64,000 bases of DNA, taken from JANRKF01 sp964519595 (GTDB taxonomy: Bacteria > Pseudomonadota > Alphaproteobacteria > Rickettsiales > SXRF01). Of the stretch, positions 33,308 to 41,728 are shown in pieces. The stretch lies in NCBI GenBank assembly GCA_964519595.1, contig CAZFJN010000002.1:25172-89171 (forward strand), in the 5' to 3' direction. The position numbers and the translations under genes are program-made. Below the pieces are notes generated by a model that did no database searches, was not told the DNA's origin, and saw only the letters and a program-made list of their open reading frames with translations. The number at the start of each line of letters is the position of its first letter. Position 1 is the stretch's first letter.

Positions 33308-33571
33308 GTGTAGATTTTTATAAAAACATAGCGTCTATAGAATACATACAATTTATGATCAATTTTATTAAAAAATCAGACAAATTATCGTCAAAAACTA
33401 TTGATTTATAACAATAAAATCGCATTTTTTTCTTGAATTATTTTCCAAGATATGCTAATTTTATAACTAGCTGATTTATTCAGCGTAAAAGGGCGATATT
33501 CCACAAAGATTTTTACAAGTGGGAAGCGCTTTGAATATAAACCAACTAAATAAAATAAGGGGAGACTGAAC
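33308..33571 (+). promoter_or_regulatory. Conserved leader of pilin gene 2
   Basis: It contains AAATCGCATTTTT from 33417 and the hairpin AGCTGATTTATTCAGCGT at 33469-33486, with the same 50-base spacing as in the copy-1 leader, and a second stem TTCCAC / GTGGGAA at about 33500-33525. The ribosome-binding site GGGGAG lies at 33559-33564. The downstream parts differ between copies, so the shared motifs are probably kept by selection. Confidence 0.65.
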
Positions 33572-33739
33572 ATGAAAACTTTCATTCAACTGTTTAAAGA
33601 TGAAAACGGTGCAACTGCCATTGAATATGGTCTGATTGCAGCTTTGATTTCTGTTGCTGCCATTGGCGCAATGACTGCTCTTGGAACTCAGCTGTCATCT
33701 ACTTTTGGTGATATAACTGACAGCTTAGCTGCTGTATAA
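33572..33739 (+). CDS. Flp/Fap-type pilin, copy 2
   Basis: A 55-residue pilin, almost identical to copy 1, with 50 of 55 residues the same; differences lie at the N-terminus (TLFTLFKD versus TFIQLFKD) and near the C-terminus. The hydrophobic IEYGLIAAL core is unchanged. It is preceded by its own conserved leader and followed by its own terminator. The pair is a recent tandem duplication with independent transcription. It is unlikely to be silent. Confidence 0.93.
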   Translation: MKTFIQLFKDENGATAIEYGLIAALISVAAIGAMTALGTQLSSTFGDITDSLAAV

Positions 33740-33757
33740 TAAAGCTTTATTCCCTTT

Positions 33758-33794
33758 AAAGCCTGCCATTTTTTTCAAATGGCAGGCTTTTTTT
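33758..33794 (+). terminator. Rho-independent terminator of pilin gene 2
   Basis: The stem AAAGCCTGCCATT / AATGGCAGGCTTT with a T-rich loop and a T8 tail. It also marks the boundary with the opposite-strand nadA, whose stop lies just downstream. Confidence 0.95.
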
Positions 33795-33804
33795 AGACAA
33801 TTTT

Positions 33805-34770
33805 CTATTTTTTTCCTATATTTACTGATAATTCGAGCATTTTATCTAGCGGTTTGCGCGCTCTGGCGATTAAATCTGCGGAAAGTTCGATATTTGGCGT
33901 GTCATTTTTCAGGCAGAGATAAATTTTTTCCAGATTATTAAGTTTCATATGCGGACAGTTATTGCATGAGACGCAAGCGCCGCCGGAAATTCCCGGAACA
34001 TCATAAAATGAGCTGCCGACAGAGCGTTTTTTCATTTCATGAAGAATTCCTGGCTCAGTAAGGACAATAAATTCAGAGCCGGCAAAATCGACAGTATAGG
34101 CGATAAGTTTTGACGTTGAGCCGACAAATTCAGCATAACGAAGGAGATAATCAGGGCATTCCGGATGAGCGATAACACGCGCTTTCGGATAGCGCACGGT
34201 AAGCTTGACCAGCTCGGTTTCTGAAAAACGTTCATGAACCATACATGTGCCGTTCCATAGCAGCATGTTTCTGCCGGTTTTTTTGTTTAAATAATCGCCG
34301 AGATATTTATCCGGAGCGAAAATTATTTTCTGCGCTTGCGGCAGTGAGTTGATAATTGCCTCCGCGTTGCTGGAAGTCACTATTATGTCAGAAAGAGCTT
34401 TTACTTCCGCTGAGCAGTTGATGTAAGTAACCACGATATGATCAGGATGAGCAGCGCAGAACGCTGAGAACTCAGCAGGCGGGCAAGAATCTTCCAGCGA
34501 ACATCCGGCTTTCATATCTGGAATTAATACGCGCTTGCCAGGATTTAATATTTTTGCGCCTTCGGCCATGAAGCGCACGCCGGAAAATACGATAACATCA
34601 GCTTCAGTCTGCGCGGCCTTGCGCGCCAGCTCCAGAGAATCGCCGACAAAATCGGCAATTTCCTGAATTTCATCTTCCTGATAATAATGAGCAAGCAGAA
34701 TCGCATTGCGCTGTTTTTTTAGCTTTGCTATTTCCGCGACGTAATCAACGTAATCAACCTTGCCGCTCAT
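33805..34770 (-). CDS. nadA: Quinolinate synthase A
   Basis: It makes quinolinate from iminoaspartate and dihydroxyacetone phosphate for NAD synthesis, using one [4Fe-4S] cluster. The 321-residue protein has ILLAHYYQEDEIQ, a middle Cys in AGCSLEDSCP, HPEC, and the C-terminal CVSCNNCPHM; these hold the cluster cysteines. Length is usual for the family. It overlaps gpsA by four bases. No nadB/nadC is in the window. Confidence 0.95.
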   Translation of the reverse strand: MSGKVDYVDYVAEIAKLKKQRNAILLAHYYQEDEIQEIADFVGDSLELARKAAQTEADVIVFSGVRFMAEGAKILNPGKRVLIPDMKAGCSLEDSCPPAEFSAFCAAHPDHIVVTYINCSAEVKALSDIIVTSSNAEAIINSLPQAQKIIFAPDKYLGDYLNKKTGRNMLLWNGTCMVHERFSETELVKLTVRYPKARVIAHPECPDYLLRYAEFVGSTSKLIAYTVDFAGSEFIVLTEPGILHEMKKRSVGSSFYDVPGISGGACVSCNNCPHMKLNNLEKIYLCLKNDTPNIELSADLIARARKPLDKMLELSVNIGKK

Positions 34771-35774
34771 ATTCCCTCAACGGAAAAAGGGCGTTCCAGC
34801 AGCAAGGTTATTATATCTTCCATTACCGCGTTTTCGTAAATGATACGGTAAACAGATTGGCAGATAGGCATATTTACCTCATATTTACGCGCCAGTTTCA
34901 TTATTGATTCGGCAGCGAGAACTCCTTCAGTTGCGGTGCGGCCACGAGCATCGAGAACCTCATTTACTGCCTTGCCAAGGCCAATTGCCAGTCCGAATGA
35001 CATATTGCGTGATTTTTCATTGCTGCAGGTTAAGATCAGATCGCCCAGTCCGGAAAGTCCGGTTAAGGTTTCATGCCTTCCGCCGAGAGCGGTTGCCAGT
35101 CTGGCCATTTCCGCAAAGCCGCGTGTGACTATTGCGCTGGCGGCATTATCGCCTAAGCCTTTGCCGTGAACAATACCGCAGGCAATAGCGATAATATTCT
35201 TAACCGCGCCGCCAATTTGCGCGCCGATGATGTCGTCAGTCAGATATGGTCGGAATAGTTTGCCGCCGATTGCGTAAGAAAACAAATCCCAGAGATTTTT
35301 ATCCTGGCAAGCGATGGTAGTAGCAGTTGGCAAACCGCGCGCCGCTTCATCAGCAAAATTAGGGCCGGAAATAATCGCTACCGGATTATCCGGCAGAACT
35401 GATTTAACAACTTCGCTCATCAGCATCAGGCTACCGCGTTCAATGCCCTTGCTGGCGATAAGCAGCGGCGTTTCTGCTGGTAATTGATCAGAAACGGCGA
35501 TGCATACTGAGCGCACTTGGCTGGTTGGCGTGGCAACTACCACTAAATCAACATCACAAACGTCTTTTGGCGAGGCGGCCAGAGAAATTTCCGGCGATAC
35601 GTAAATTCCCGGCAGATATATATCATTTGTTCTTTTTTCGCTGATGGTCTGAATTACATTGACATTTCTTGTATAAAGGCTGGCAACGCTGCCAGCGCGA
35701 TTAGCAATAATCGCCAGCGCTGTTCCCCAAGCGCCGCCGCCAATAACTCCGACTTTATATGCTGAGTTTTCCAT
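34767..35774 (-). CDS. gpsA: Glycerol-3-phosphate dehydrogenase [NAD(P)+]
   Basis: It makes sn-glycerol 3-phosphate for phospholipids. The 335-residue protein has the Rossmann motif GGGAWGTALA near residue 12 and the GpsA blocks GPNFADEAARGLPTA, GAVKNIIAIACGIVHGKG and GLGDLILTCSNEKSRN, including the catalytic Lys of GAVKN. Normal length. It is upstream of nadA with a four-base overlap, so the two are translationally coupled. Confidence 0.96.
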   Translation of the reverse strand: MENSAYKVGVIGGGAWGTALAIIANRAGSVASLYTRNVNVIQTISEKRTNDIYLPGIYVSPEISLAASPKDVCDVDLVVVATPTSQVRSVCIAVSDQLPAETPLLIASKGIERGSLMLMSEVVKSVLPDNPVAIISGPNFADEAARGLPTATTIACQDKNLWDLFSYAIGGKLFRPYLTDDIIGAQIGGAVKNIIAIACGIVHGKGLGDNAASAIVTRGFAEMARLATALGGRHETLTGLSGLGDLILTCSNEKSRNMSFGLAIGLGKAVNEVLDARGRTATEGVLAAESIMKLARKYEVNMPICQSVYRIIYENAVMEDIITLLLERPFSVEGI

Positions 35775-35881
35775 TGAACTTAATACTTATATCTGCCTGC
35801 TTTTATGGTCTTTGTCTGTGTATTTCGCATTTATGCTTAAAGATCAACCTTTAAAGATAGTTTATTAAAGATAGTTTATTT

Positions 35882-36631
35882 TTAAAGAGCAAGTTTTTTG
35901 CCATCGTTAAATACACAAACCACATCACCACCATGGCGCAGCGTAAAGCGGCCGGAAACCCTTTCTACCACTATGTAATCGCCGCGCGTGCGGTAATTAA
36001 TCAGCGATTCATTGCCGCGTTCATCAACCCAGAAAAACGCCGGAACTTCAGCATTTTTATCACGGAATTGGAAATAAGTGAATTCACCATCATCAAAAAT
36101 ACGAATTGGCGCGATTACTTCCGGCCCTGAGATGCTGTATTTGAAATTATATTTGTGAGGATTTTCATAAATATCAACATCAGGAACAGAATCATTGCCA
36201 ATTCCCAGCGCCTGAACATCGCCATCATCCTGATAAATGAAGCGCATTATAAAAACCATATCCTTATCGCCTATATCATCAGTATCACGCGCATGAAGCT
36301 CGAATAAATAGCTGCGCTTGTTAGTGATAATAGTCATGTTGGTAGTTGCATCCTGCTCAATTGGCTTTAGGAAAATGAGGTTGCCGGAAGGGTTGATCAT
36401 CCACGCTGTAGAATCGCCCATTGAGATGGTTTTTATAGTTTCATCTCTGGCAAATTCGATTGATGATTGATAACGGTAATGTCCAGTGAATTTATATACT
36501 TCATCCGGCTGATAGATGACTGTGCGAACGCGGTGATCGAGCTTTATAGGACGTGGTTCGCGCCCTGCCTGCGCTGAGGAGGCAGAAAAAGCAAGCAGCG
36601 TGAATAAAATAAAGATTCTGGAAATAGTCAT
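35882..36631 (-). CDS. virB9: VirB9/TrbG-family type IV secretion protein
   Basis: A 249-residue secreted VirB9-like protein, the outer-membrane-complex part of a type IV secretion system. A signal peptide (FILFTLLAFSASSAQA) precedes the VirB9 N-terminal domain (DHRVRTVIYQPDEVYKFTG) and the C-terminal beta domain (NFKYSISGPEVIAPIRIFDD, TYFQF, PAFFWVD). ATG 36631 fits the signal; the longer open frame starts inside virB8. It lies 182 bases downstream of virB8 with an AAATATTGTCG repeat between them. No other vir genes follow. Confidence 0.88.
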   Translation of the reverse strand: MTISRIFILFTLLAFSASSAQAGREPRPIKLDHRVRTVIYQPDEVYKFTGHYRYQSSIEFARDETIKTISMGDSTAWMINPSGNLIFLKPIEQDATTNMTIITNKRSYLFELHARDTDDIGDKDMVFIMRFIYQDDGDVQALGIGNDSVPDVDIYENPHKYNFKYSISGPEVIAPIRIFDDGEFTYFQFRDKNAEVPAFFWVDERGNESLINYRTRGDYIVVERVSGRFTLRHGGDVVCVFNDGKKLAL

Positions 36632-36813
36632 ATTCGTACCTGATAGAAGATATTGCAAAAAATATTGTCGAAATATTGTCGAAATATTGTAAAATAAAAA
36701 AAACTGTAAAACAAAAAATATTGCAGAATTAAATAATCTACTGAATAGAATTCTATTTAAATTAATAGAATCTATTGAATTATTGTGAATTGTTGCTTCG
36801 TAATTCCAAAAAA
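36632..36813. repeat. AT-rich spacer with AAATATTGTCG repeats between virB8 and virB9
   Basis: The 182-bp spacer carries tandem ATATTGTCGAA units at about 36653-36690 and A/T-rich sequence. No gene is seen. On the reverse strand it would separate the virB8 stop from the virB9 start, which are usually closer. Confidence 0.6.
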
Positions 36814-37524
36814 TCACTGAACCATAAAGCTTTTGTAATTAGTAACCTTAAAATTCACATCCTTTACCTTATCATTTTCAGCATCAAATTCAACCTTGCT
36901 ATATTCATAGTTTAAAATTGCCTTATGTTTTGTTTTTGCTACGTGATCAGCGCTTATTACGCTAGCTTCATAGAATATTTCCAGAGTGTTATTAGAGGGC
37001 TGTGTCAGCGACATTACATCAATTTTGCGCGTTGAATGACGTTGATAAAGCACAACCGGACTATCCGGATTATTCGTTTGCAGCAATAGTTGATAGTTAG
37101 CGAAAACTTCCGGCGCTGAATAATGCTGTACCGCGCTGAAATTTCTTTCCAGAGCTGATATATCATAAGATTCATAATGTGTTACATAATTTCTGGCCAT
37201 AAATAATAAAACCGCTTCATCAACGCTTTGCTCAGGCGCTGTGCGTAAGGCTTCTATTCTCGGCAAATCCTCAGTTGCGTCATTTAAGACATAAATAAAA
37301 GGCACAGTGCGCGAGAGAGGATAAAGCGATTGCATTGCATAAAGAGCGCAGAAGAAGCAAATCATTGCCACTAAGGTTATAAGGAGATAAAAATAACGCT
37401 CAGCCATGGTGTCATGCAGCAGAGTGTTTGTCATGCTTTTAGCCTCGCGGAAATATTCTCCGCTTCTTACCTTGTCAGCAATACGAACATATTCATCCGG
37501 AGTTGGTTCCTGATAGCGCGGCAT
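36814..37524 (-). CDS. virB8: VirB8-family type IV secretion inner-membrane protein
   Basis: A 236-residue VirB8-like protein. A cytoplasmic N-terminus of about 40 residues (DEYVRIADKVRSGEYFREAK), one membrane segment (YFYLLITLVAMICFFCALYA), then the periplasmic VirB8 domain with IEALRTAPEQSVDEAVLLFM, NYVTHYESYD and the C-terminal FKVTNYKSF. The bitopic layout and domain size fit VirB8. The first gene of a virB8-virB9 pair. Divergent from ccmD. Confidence 0.88.
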   Translation of the reverse strand: MPRYQEPTPDEYVRIADKVRSGEYFREAKSMTNTLLHDTMAERYFYLLITLVAMICFFCALYAMQSLYPLSRTVPFIYVLNDATEDLPRIEALRTAPEQSVDEAVLLFMARNYVTHYESYDISALERNFSAVQHYSAPEVFANYQLLLQTNNPDSPVVLYQRHSTRKIDVMSLTQPSNNTLEIFYEASVISADHVAKTKHKAILNYEYSKVEFDAENDKVKDVNFKVTNYKSFMVQ

Positions 37525-37630
37525 AAGTTTATTTTTTTTGCGTTGTTATTTGATTTTTGATCTGTATTTGTTATGTACTCACTATTCGCCATTATGTACT
37601 CAATCAATGTCACAGAAAAGTTAAAATTTT

Positions 37631-37777
37631 ATGCAATTTGTTGTGGCGGCTTATTTAATTGCTCTATTGATTCTGGCGGCAGTTACAATTGCCGCTTTTA
37701 TTAATCTGCGCCGCTGTGAAAATGAGTTGCAGATAATTACCGCTATTTCCGATGAAAAATATGACTCTGCGCCCTAA
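37631..37777 (+). CDS. ccmD: Heme exporter protein D, CcmD
   Basis: A 48-residue single-span membrane protein, below the usual ORF-length threshold. It starts MQFVVAAYLIALLILAAVTI, has one membrane helix, then a charged LRRCENELQ segment, as CcmD does. It stabilises the CcmC-CcmE-CcmAB complex. The ccmE start lies inside its last codons. It is the first gene of ccmDEFGHI. Confidence 0.85.
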   Translation: MQFVVAAYLIALLILAAVTIAAFINLRRCENELQIITAISDEKYDSAP

Positions 37778-38321
37778 GCATCAGCGTTTGCTGTTTGTTA
37801 TTTTAAGTGTTTTTATGTTATGCGCTGCTGTTTTGCTTTCCATGCAAGCATTGCGCGCTAATATGATTTATTTTTACAGCCCTGGTGATATTAAGGCGGC
37901 TGCTCCTGCTTACGGCGAAAAAATACGCATTGGCGGCCTTGTTGCTGAGGGTTCTTTAAAACATCGCGGCAAGGAGGTGGATTTTTTAGTTACTGACGGA
38001 AATTATTCAGTAAGAGTTAATTATCAAGGATCATTGCCGGAATTATTCCGCGAAGGGCAGGGAGTTATTGCCGAGGGAATCTGGAAAGAAACGAGCGATC
38101 AGGAAAATAATTTATCAAAAAATAATTCCAAAGAAAATAATTCCAAAGACTATAATTCCGCAAAAATTACTAAACCGCCGCTGCTTGGCAATGTTCAGGC
38201 GGAGCGTATTCTGGCCAAGCATGATGAGCGATATATGCCAAAAGAAGTAGTTGAATCATTAAAACGCAGCGGACATTGGAACTCTAAGGATAATCAGCAA
38301 CCAGCAACTAGCAACCAGTAA
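37752..38321 (+). CDS. ccmE: Heme chaperone CcmE
   Basis: A membrane-tethered periplasmic heme chaperone. An N-terminal helix (LLFVILSVFMLCAAVLLSMQ) is followed by the OB-fold domain (RIGGLVAEGSLKHRGKEVDF, VTDGNYSVRVNYQG, LPELFREGQGVIAEG). The heme-linking His is in LAKHDERYMP near residue 159. Between the domain and this motif lies an Asn/Lys/Ser repeat (NNSKENNSKDYNS, nt 38101-38160), and the C-terminus ends in NQQPATSNQ from the downstream repeat. Start ATG 37752 or 37761; both overlap ccmD. Confidence 0.92.
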   Translation: MKNMTLRPKHQRLLFVILSVFMLCAAVLLSMQALRANMIYFYSPGDIKAAAPAYGEKIRIGGLVAEGSLKHRGKEVDFLVTDGNYSVRVNYQGSLPELFREGQGVIAEGIWKETSDQENNLSKNNSKENNSKDYNSAKITKPPLLGNVQAERILAKHDERYMPKEVVESLKRSGHWNSKDNQQPATSNQ

Positions 38322-38420
38322 CCATCATCCTACGCCAAGGCTTCGGATGACAAGGCAACCAACAACCAGCAACTAGCAACTAGCAACCAAAAACCAACAA
38401 CCAGCAACCAAAAACCACTT
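38296..38420. repeat. CAACCAGCAACTAG-type low-complexity tandem repeat
   Basis: Irregular copies of AACCAGCAAC, ACTAGCAACC and ACCAAAAACC run across the ccmE stop codon into the ccmF spacer, interrupted by a CATCC...GGATG palindromic block at about 38327-38350. The same class of repeat occurs in intergenic regions throughout the window. Confidence 0.8.
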
Positions 38421-38449
38421 ACCATAAAATTTATTTATTAAATAATTTC

Positions 38450-40674
38450 ATGTTCGCTGAAATCGCAATATTAGCTCTCTGCCTGGCTTTCATGCTGAAA
38501 GTAATTGCCGGATCATCATTATTGTCCGGAAAAATTGCCGCGCTTTGTAATGAATTCGTTGAAATTTCTTCTTTTCTCAGCACCGCTTTAGTGTTTCTGG
38601 CTTTTATTGTGCTGATAATCTTGCGAATTGATTCTGATTTTACTGTTGCAAATGTTGTTGATCATTCCAACCGCACTTTGCCGCTGCTTTATAAAATAAC
38701 TGGCAGTTGGGGAAATCATGAAGGCTCAATGTTACTGCTGGCGCTGGTTATTTCCGGATATGGAATTTTTCTGGCGCGCCTTTTAGCTCAAAATAAAAAT
38801 ACACAAAATAAAAATTTAGAAAATGAAAACACAGAAAGCAAAGACACAGAAAGCAAAAACACAGAAAATGAAAACACAGAAAATAACAATGCAGATATTT
38901 CTACTGCTGAAAAACTAATTCACGATGAAAAACTCATTCATAACAAAAAACTAATTAGCAATGAAAAACTNNNNNNNNNNNNNNNNNNNNNNNNNNNNNN
39001 NNNNNNNNNNNNNNNNNNNNNNNNNNNNNNNNNNNNNNNNNNNNNNNNNNNNNNNNNNNNNNNNNNNNNNTAATTCACGATGAAAAACTCATTCATAACA
39101 AAAAACTAATTAGCAATGAAAAACTAATTCGTACTTCGCTTGCCATTCAATCGTTGCTTGGCGCAGGAATTCTGCTTTTTATACTGGCAACTTCTAATCC
39201 TTTCCGGCGTATTTTCCCGCCGCCTGCTGATGGCGCAATGCTAAATCCACTATTGCAGGATGTTGCGCTGGCTTTGCATCCTCCTTTTCTGTATCTTGGC
39301 TATGTTGGTTTTTCGGCAGTTTTCTCTCTCGTTGTTGCGGCGCTGATTTGCGGGAAAATAGATCGCAACTGGGCGGTTATCGCACATCCTTTTATCATGT
39401 TTTCATGGTCGATGCTTACAGTTGGCATTACGTTGGGAAGCTGGTGGGCTTATCGTGAACTCGGCTGGGGAGGCTTCTGGTTCTGGGATCCGGTTGAAAA
39501 TGCTTCCCTTCTGCCTTGGCTGGCGGCAACTGCCTTGCTGCATTCAAATATCGCCTTAAGCAAGCGCGGAATATTTTCGCGTTTAGTAGCGTTGCTGGCG
39601 ATTGGAACTTTTGCGCTGAGCTTAATTGGAATATTTCTGGTACGCTCCGGAGTGATTACTTCTGTGCATAGTTTTGCTAATGATCCGCAGCGGGGAATTT
39701 ATATTTTATGCTATATTGCTGTAGTTATAGGCAGTGCGTTATATCTCTATGCCAGAGCAGACAAAGCATTTCTTTCCGCTGCGCCGCTGCGTCCGGTTTC
39801 ACGCGAGGGGATGATTGCGCTTAACAATCTTTTTCTACTTACTGCCTGCGCGACATTGCTGCTTGGCACTTTATACCCTCTGCTGGTTGATGCTCTTGGT
39901 TGGCAGGCTATTTCAATTGGCGCTCCTTATTTTAATCGCACAATTCTGCCGCTTATTGCCGCTGGCTTATTATTTGCCGGATTAGTTGCTTTTGTGCCGT
40001 GGAAAAAAGGGCGTGTGGTTAGAATATTGCAAAGATCATGGTTGGCGTGGATTCTGGCCGCGCTGGTTTTATTACTGATTTTGTCAGGAATTGGCTTAAG
40101 CAGCAAAGCATTTGCCGCCGCTGCCGGATTTGCCCTTGCCGCATGGTTGCTCGGCGGCAGTGCCGACTGGCTGGCAGATGGTCGCTGGCGGAGATTTTCG
40201 CAATGGCCGGTTTTTCTGGCACATGTCGGAATGGCGGTTTTAGTTGTTGGCATTACTGGCTGTGGATTATGGAGCAGGCAGAGTGATCTTGCGGTTAGTC
40301 CTGGCGATAGTTTTTCATTTGCCGGCTATAAGGTAATATTCTCAAAATTAGAACAAGTGACAAATCCTAATTATGATGCAACGCGCGCGGTTTTAATAAT
40401 CAGCAGAGCGGAAGGCAAGTCGCGTCATCTAATGCCGGAATATCGCAGCTATGCCATTAGCGGAAGTTTTACCAGCGAGGCGGCTATTTATTCAACTCTG
40501 GCTTATGATTTTTATGCTGTTATCGGAGAAACAAATGCTGAAGGAAAAACCGCTTTGCGATTATATTATAAGCCGACAATAAGTTGTCTATGGCTTGGCG
40601 CGTCTTTAGTATCTCTTGGCGGATTATTTGCTGCTTTTGCTTCTATAAAAGCGGCGCGGCGGAGAACAAAATAA
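38450..40674 (+). CDS. ccmF: Heme lyase subunit CcmF, interrupted by an assembly gap
   Basis: A polytopic heme-lyase subunit. The N-terminal part (to 38970) and C-terminal part (from about 39071) are in different frames across 100 Ns. Collapsing the Ns and one copy of the 55-nt duplication (155 bases in all) puts the two parts in one frame and gives about 689 residues. WGNHEGSMLLLALVISGYG precedes the gap and TSNPFRRIFPPPADGA follows it; the WWD domain is GWGGFWFWDPVENAS. The excess over the usual roughly 650 residues is an Asn/Glu/Lys repeat inserted in a loop (nt 38806-38970). Overlaps ccmG by one base. Confidence 0.9.
38916..39125. other. Assembly gap of 100 N flanked by an exact 55-nt duplication, inside ccmF
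   Basis: Bases 38916-38970 are identical to 39071-39125. Removing one copy and the 100 Ns restores the ccmF frame exactly (155 is not a multiple of 3, and the shift is precisely the one needed). The gap lies in a repeat-rich loop-coding segment, which explains why assembly failed. True repeat number remains unknown. Confidence 0.92.
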
Positions 40675-41183
40675 TGAAAAAAACTCTGCTTCCTTTGCTG
40701 GTATTTCTGCTTATCTGCGCGCCATTGTTATTTACAATCGTAAAACCTGAGCGTAATGCGGAAAATTCGCCGCTGATTGGCAAAGAATTGCCTGATATTA
40801 ACGTTGACTCACAAGCTTTGCGTTCTTTAACAGCAGGAAAAATTACTGTAATTAATATTTTTGCCAGCTGGTGTCTGCCTTGTGCAGTTGAGCATGGTGA
40901 ATTTATGAAACTAAAAGCTCTTGGTCTGGCAAATATAATCGGAATTGCCTGGAAAAATAAACCGGAAGATGCGCGGCAATGGCTTGCTGCGCGTGGCAAT
41001 CCTTACCATAATCTGCTGTTTGATGAAAAAGGCAATATAACGGTTGCTCTGGCGCTTACCGGAGTTCCGGAAACATTTATTGTCGATAGTAGCGGACTAG
41101 TTGTTTATCATAGTCGTAAGCCGGTAACTGCTGATATTCTGAATGAAGAAATTATTCCGTTGCTGGAAAGGTTGCGACAATGA
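40674..41183 (+). CDS. ccmG: Thiol:disulfide interchange protein CcmG (DsbE)
   Basis: A membrane-anchored periplasmic thioredoxin that reduces apocytochrome c. An N-terminal helix (LLPLLVFLLICAPLLFTIV) precedes the thioredoxin fold with active site WCLPC in NIFASWCLPCAVEH near residue 67 and the cis-Pro in TGVPETFIVD. Length 169 residues. The start overlaps the ccmF stop by one base (TAATG). The family normally has WCPPC or WCVPC; the Leu is a mild variant. Confidence 0.94.
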   Translation: MKKTLLPLLVFLLICAPLLFTIVKPERNAENSPLIGKELPDINVDSQALRSLTAGKITVINIFASWCLPCAVEHGEFMKLKALGLANIIGIAWKNKPEDARQWLAARGNPYHNLLFDEKGNITVALALTGVPETFIVDSSGLVVYHSRKPVTADILNEEIIPLLERLRQ

Positions 41184-41728
41184 ATTTTATTAAGGCGCTA
41201 AAAGCGCATTCTTTAGCATTTTTCCGCTCATTATCTTGCTTGCTGCTGCTTGCCTTGCCATTTGCCGTTATTTTGACTATTTATTCCTCTTCTTTCGCTC
41301 CGGCTTATGCTCTGGCGGTTGAAGAGATTCTTGCTGATAAAAATGCTGAAGAGCGTGCCAGATCTTTATTTATGCAATTGCGCTGTCTGGTTTGCCAAGG
41401 CGAGTCAATTGCGGATTCTCCGGCAGAAATAGCAGTTGACATGCGCGCAGAAATAAGAAGGCAGATTCAATCTGGCCGCAGTGATGAGGAGATTACAGAA
41501 TTTTTCGTCGCGCAATATGGTCAGCGTGTGCTGTTGATGCCTTCGCTTGCTTCTTCACATGCCGCGCTGATATGGCTTGCGCCTTTTATGCTGCTAGCCA
41601 GCGGAATTTTGATAATTAGCGCCAGAAGCAGAGAAGACAGCAAAAAAGAAGGAAATCAAGAAAGAAACACAGAAAGAAACACAAAAAGCAATACGGAAAG
41701 CAACTCAGAAGGCAATAACATATCATGA
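41180..41728 (+). CDS. ccmH: Cytochrome c-type biogenesis protein CcmH
   Basis: A thiol oxidoreductase acting on apocytochrome c. A signal anchor is followed by the catalytic LRCLVCQGESIADS motif and a second membrane helix (LIWLAPFMLLASGILII). The C-terminus carries an extra Asn/Arg/Thr repeat (RNTERNTKSNTES) typical of this genome. Starts overlapping ccmG (ATGA) and ends overlapping ccmI (ATGA). 182 residues, slightly over the usual length because of the tail. Confidence 0.94.
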   Translation: MNFIKALKAHSLAFFRSLSCLLLLALPFAVILTIYSSSFAPAYALAVEEILADKNAEERARSLFMQLRCLVCQGESIADSPAEIAVDMRAEIRRQIQSGRSDEEITEFFVAQYGQRVLLMPSLASSHAALIWLAPFMLLASGILIISARSREDSKKEGNQERNTERNTKSNTESNSEGNNIS

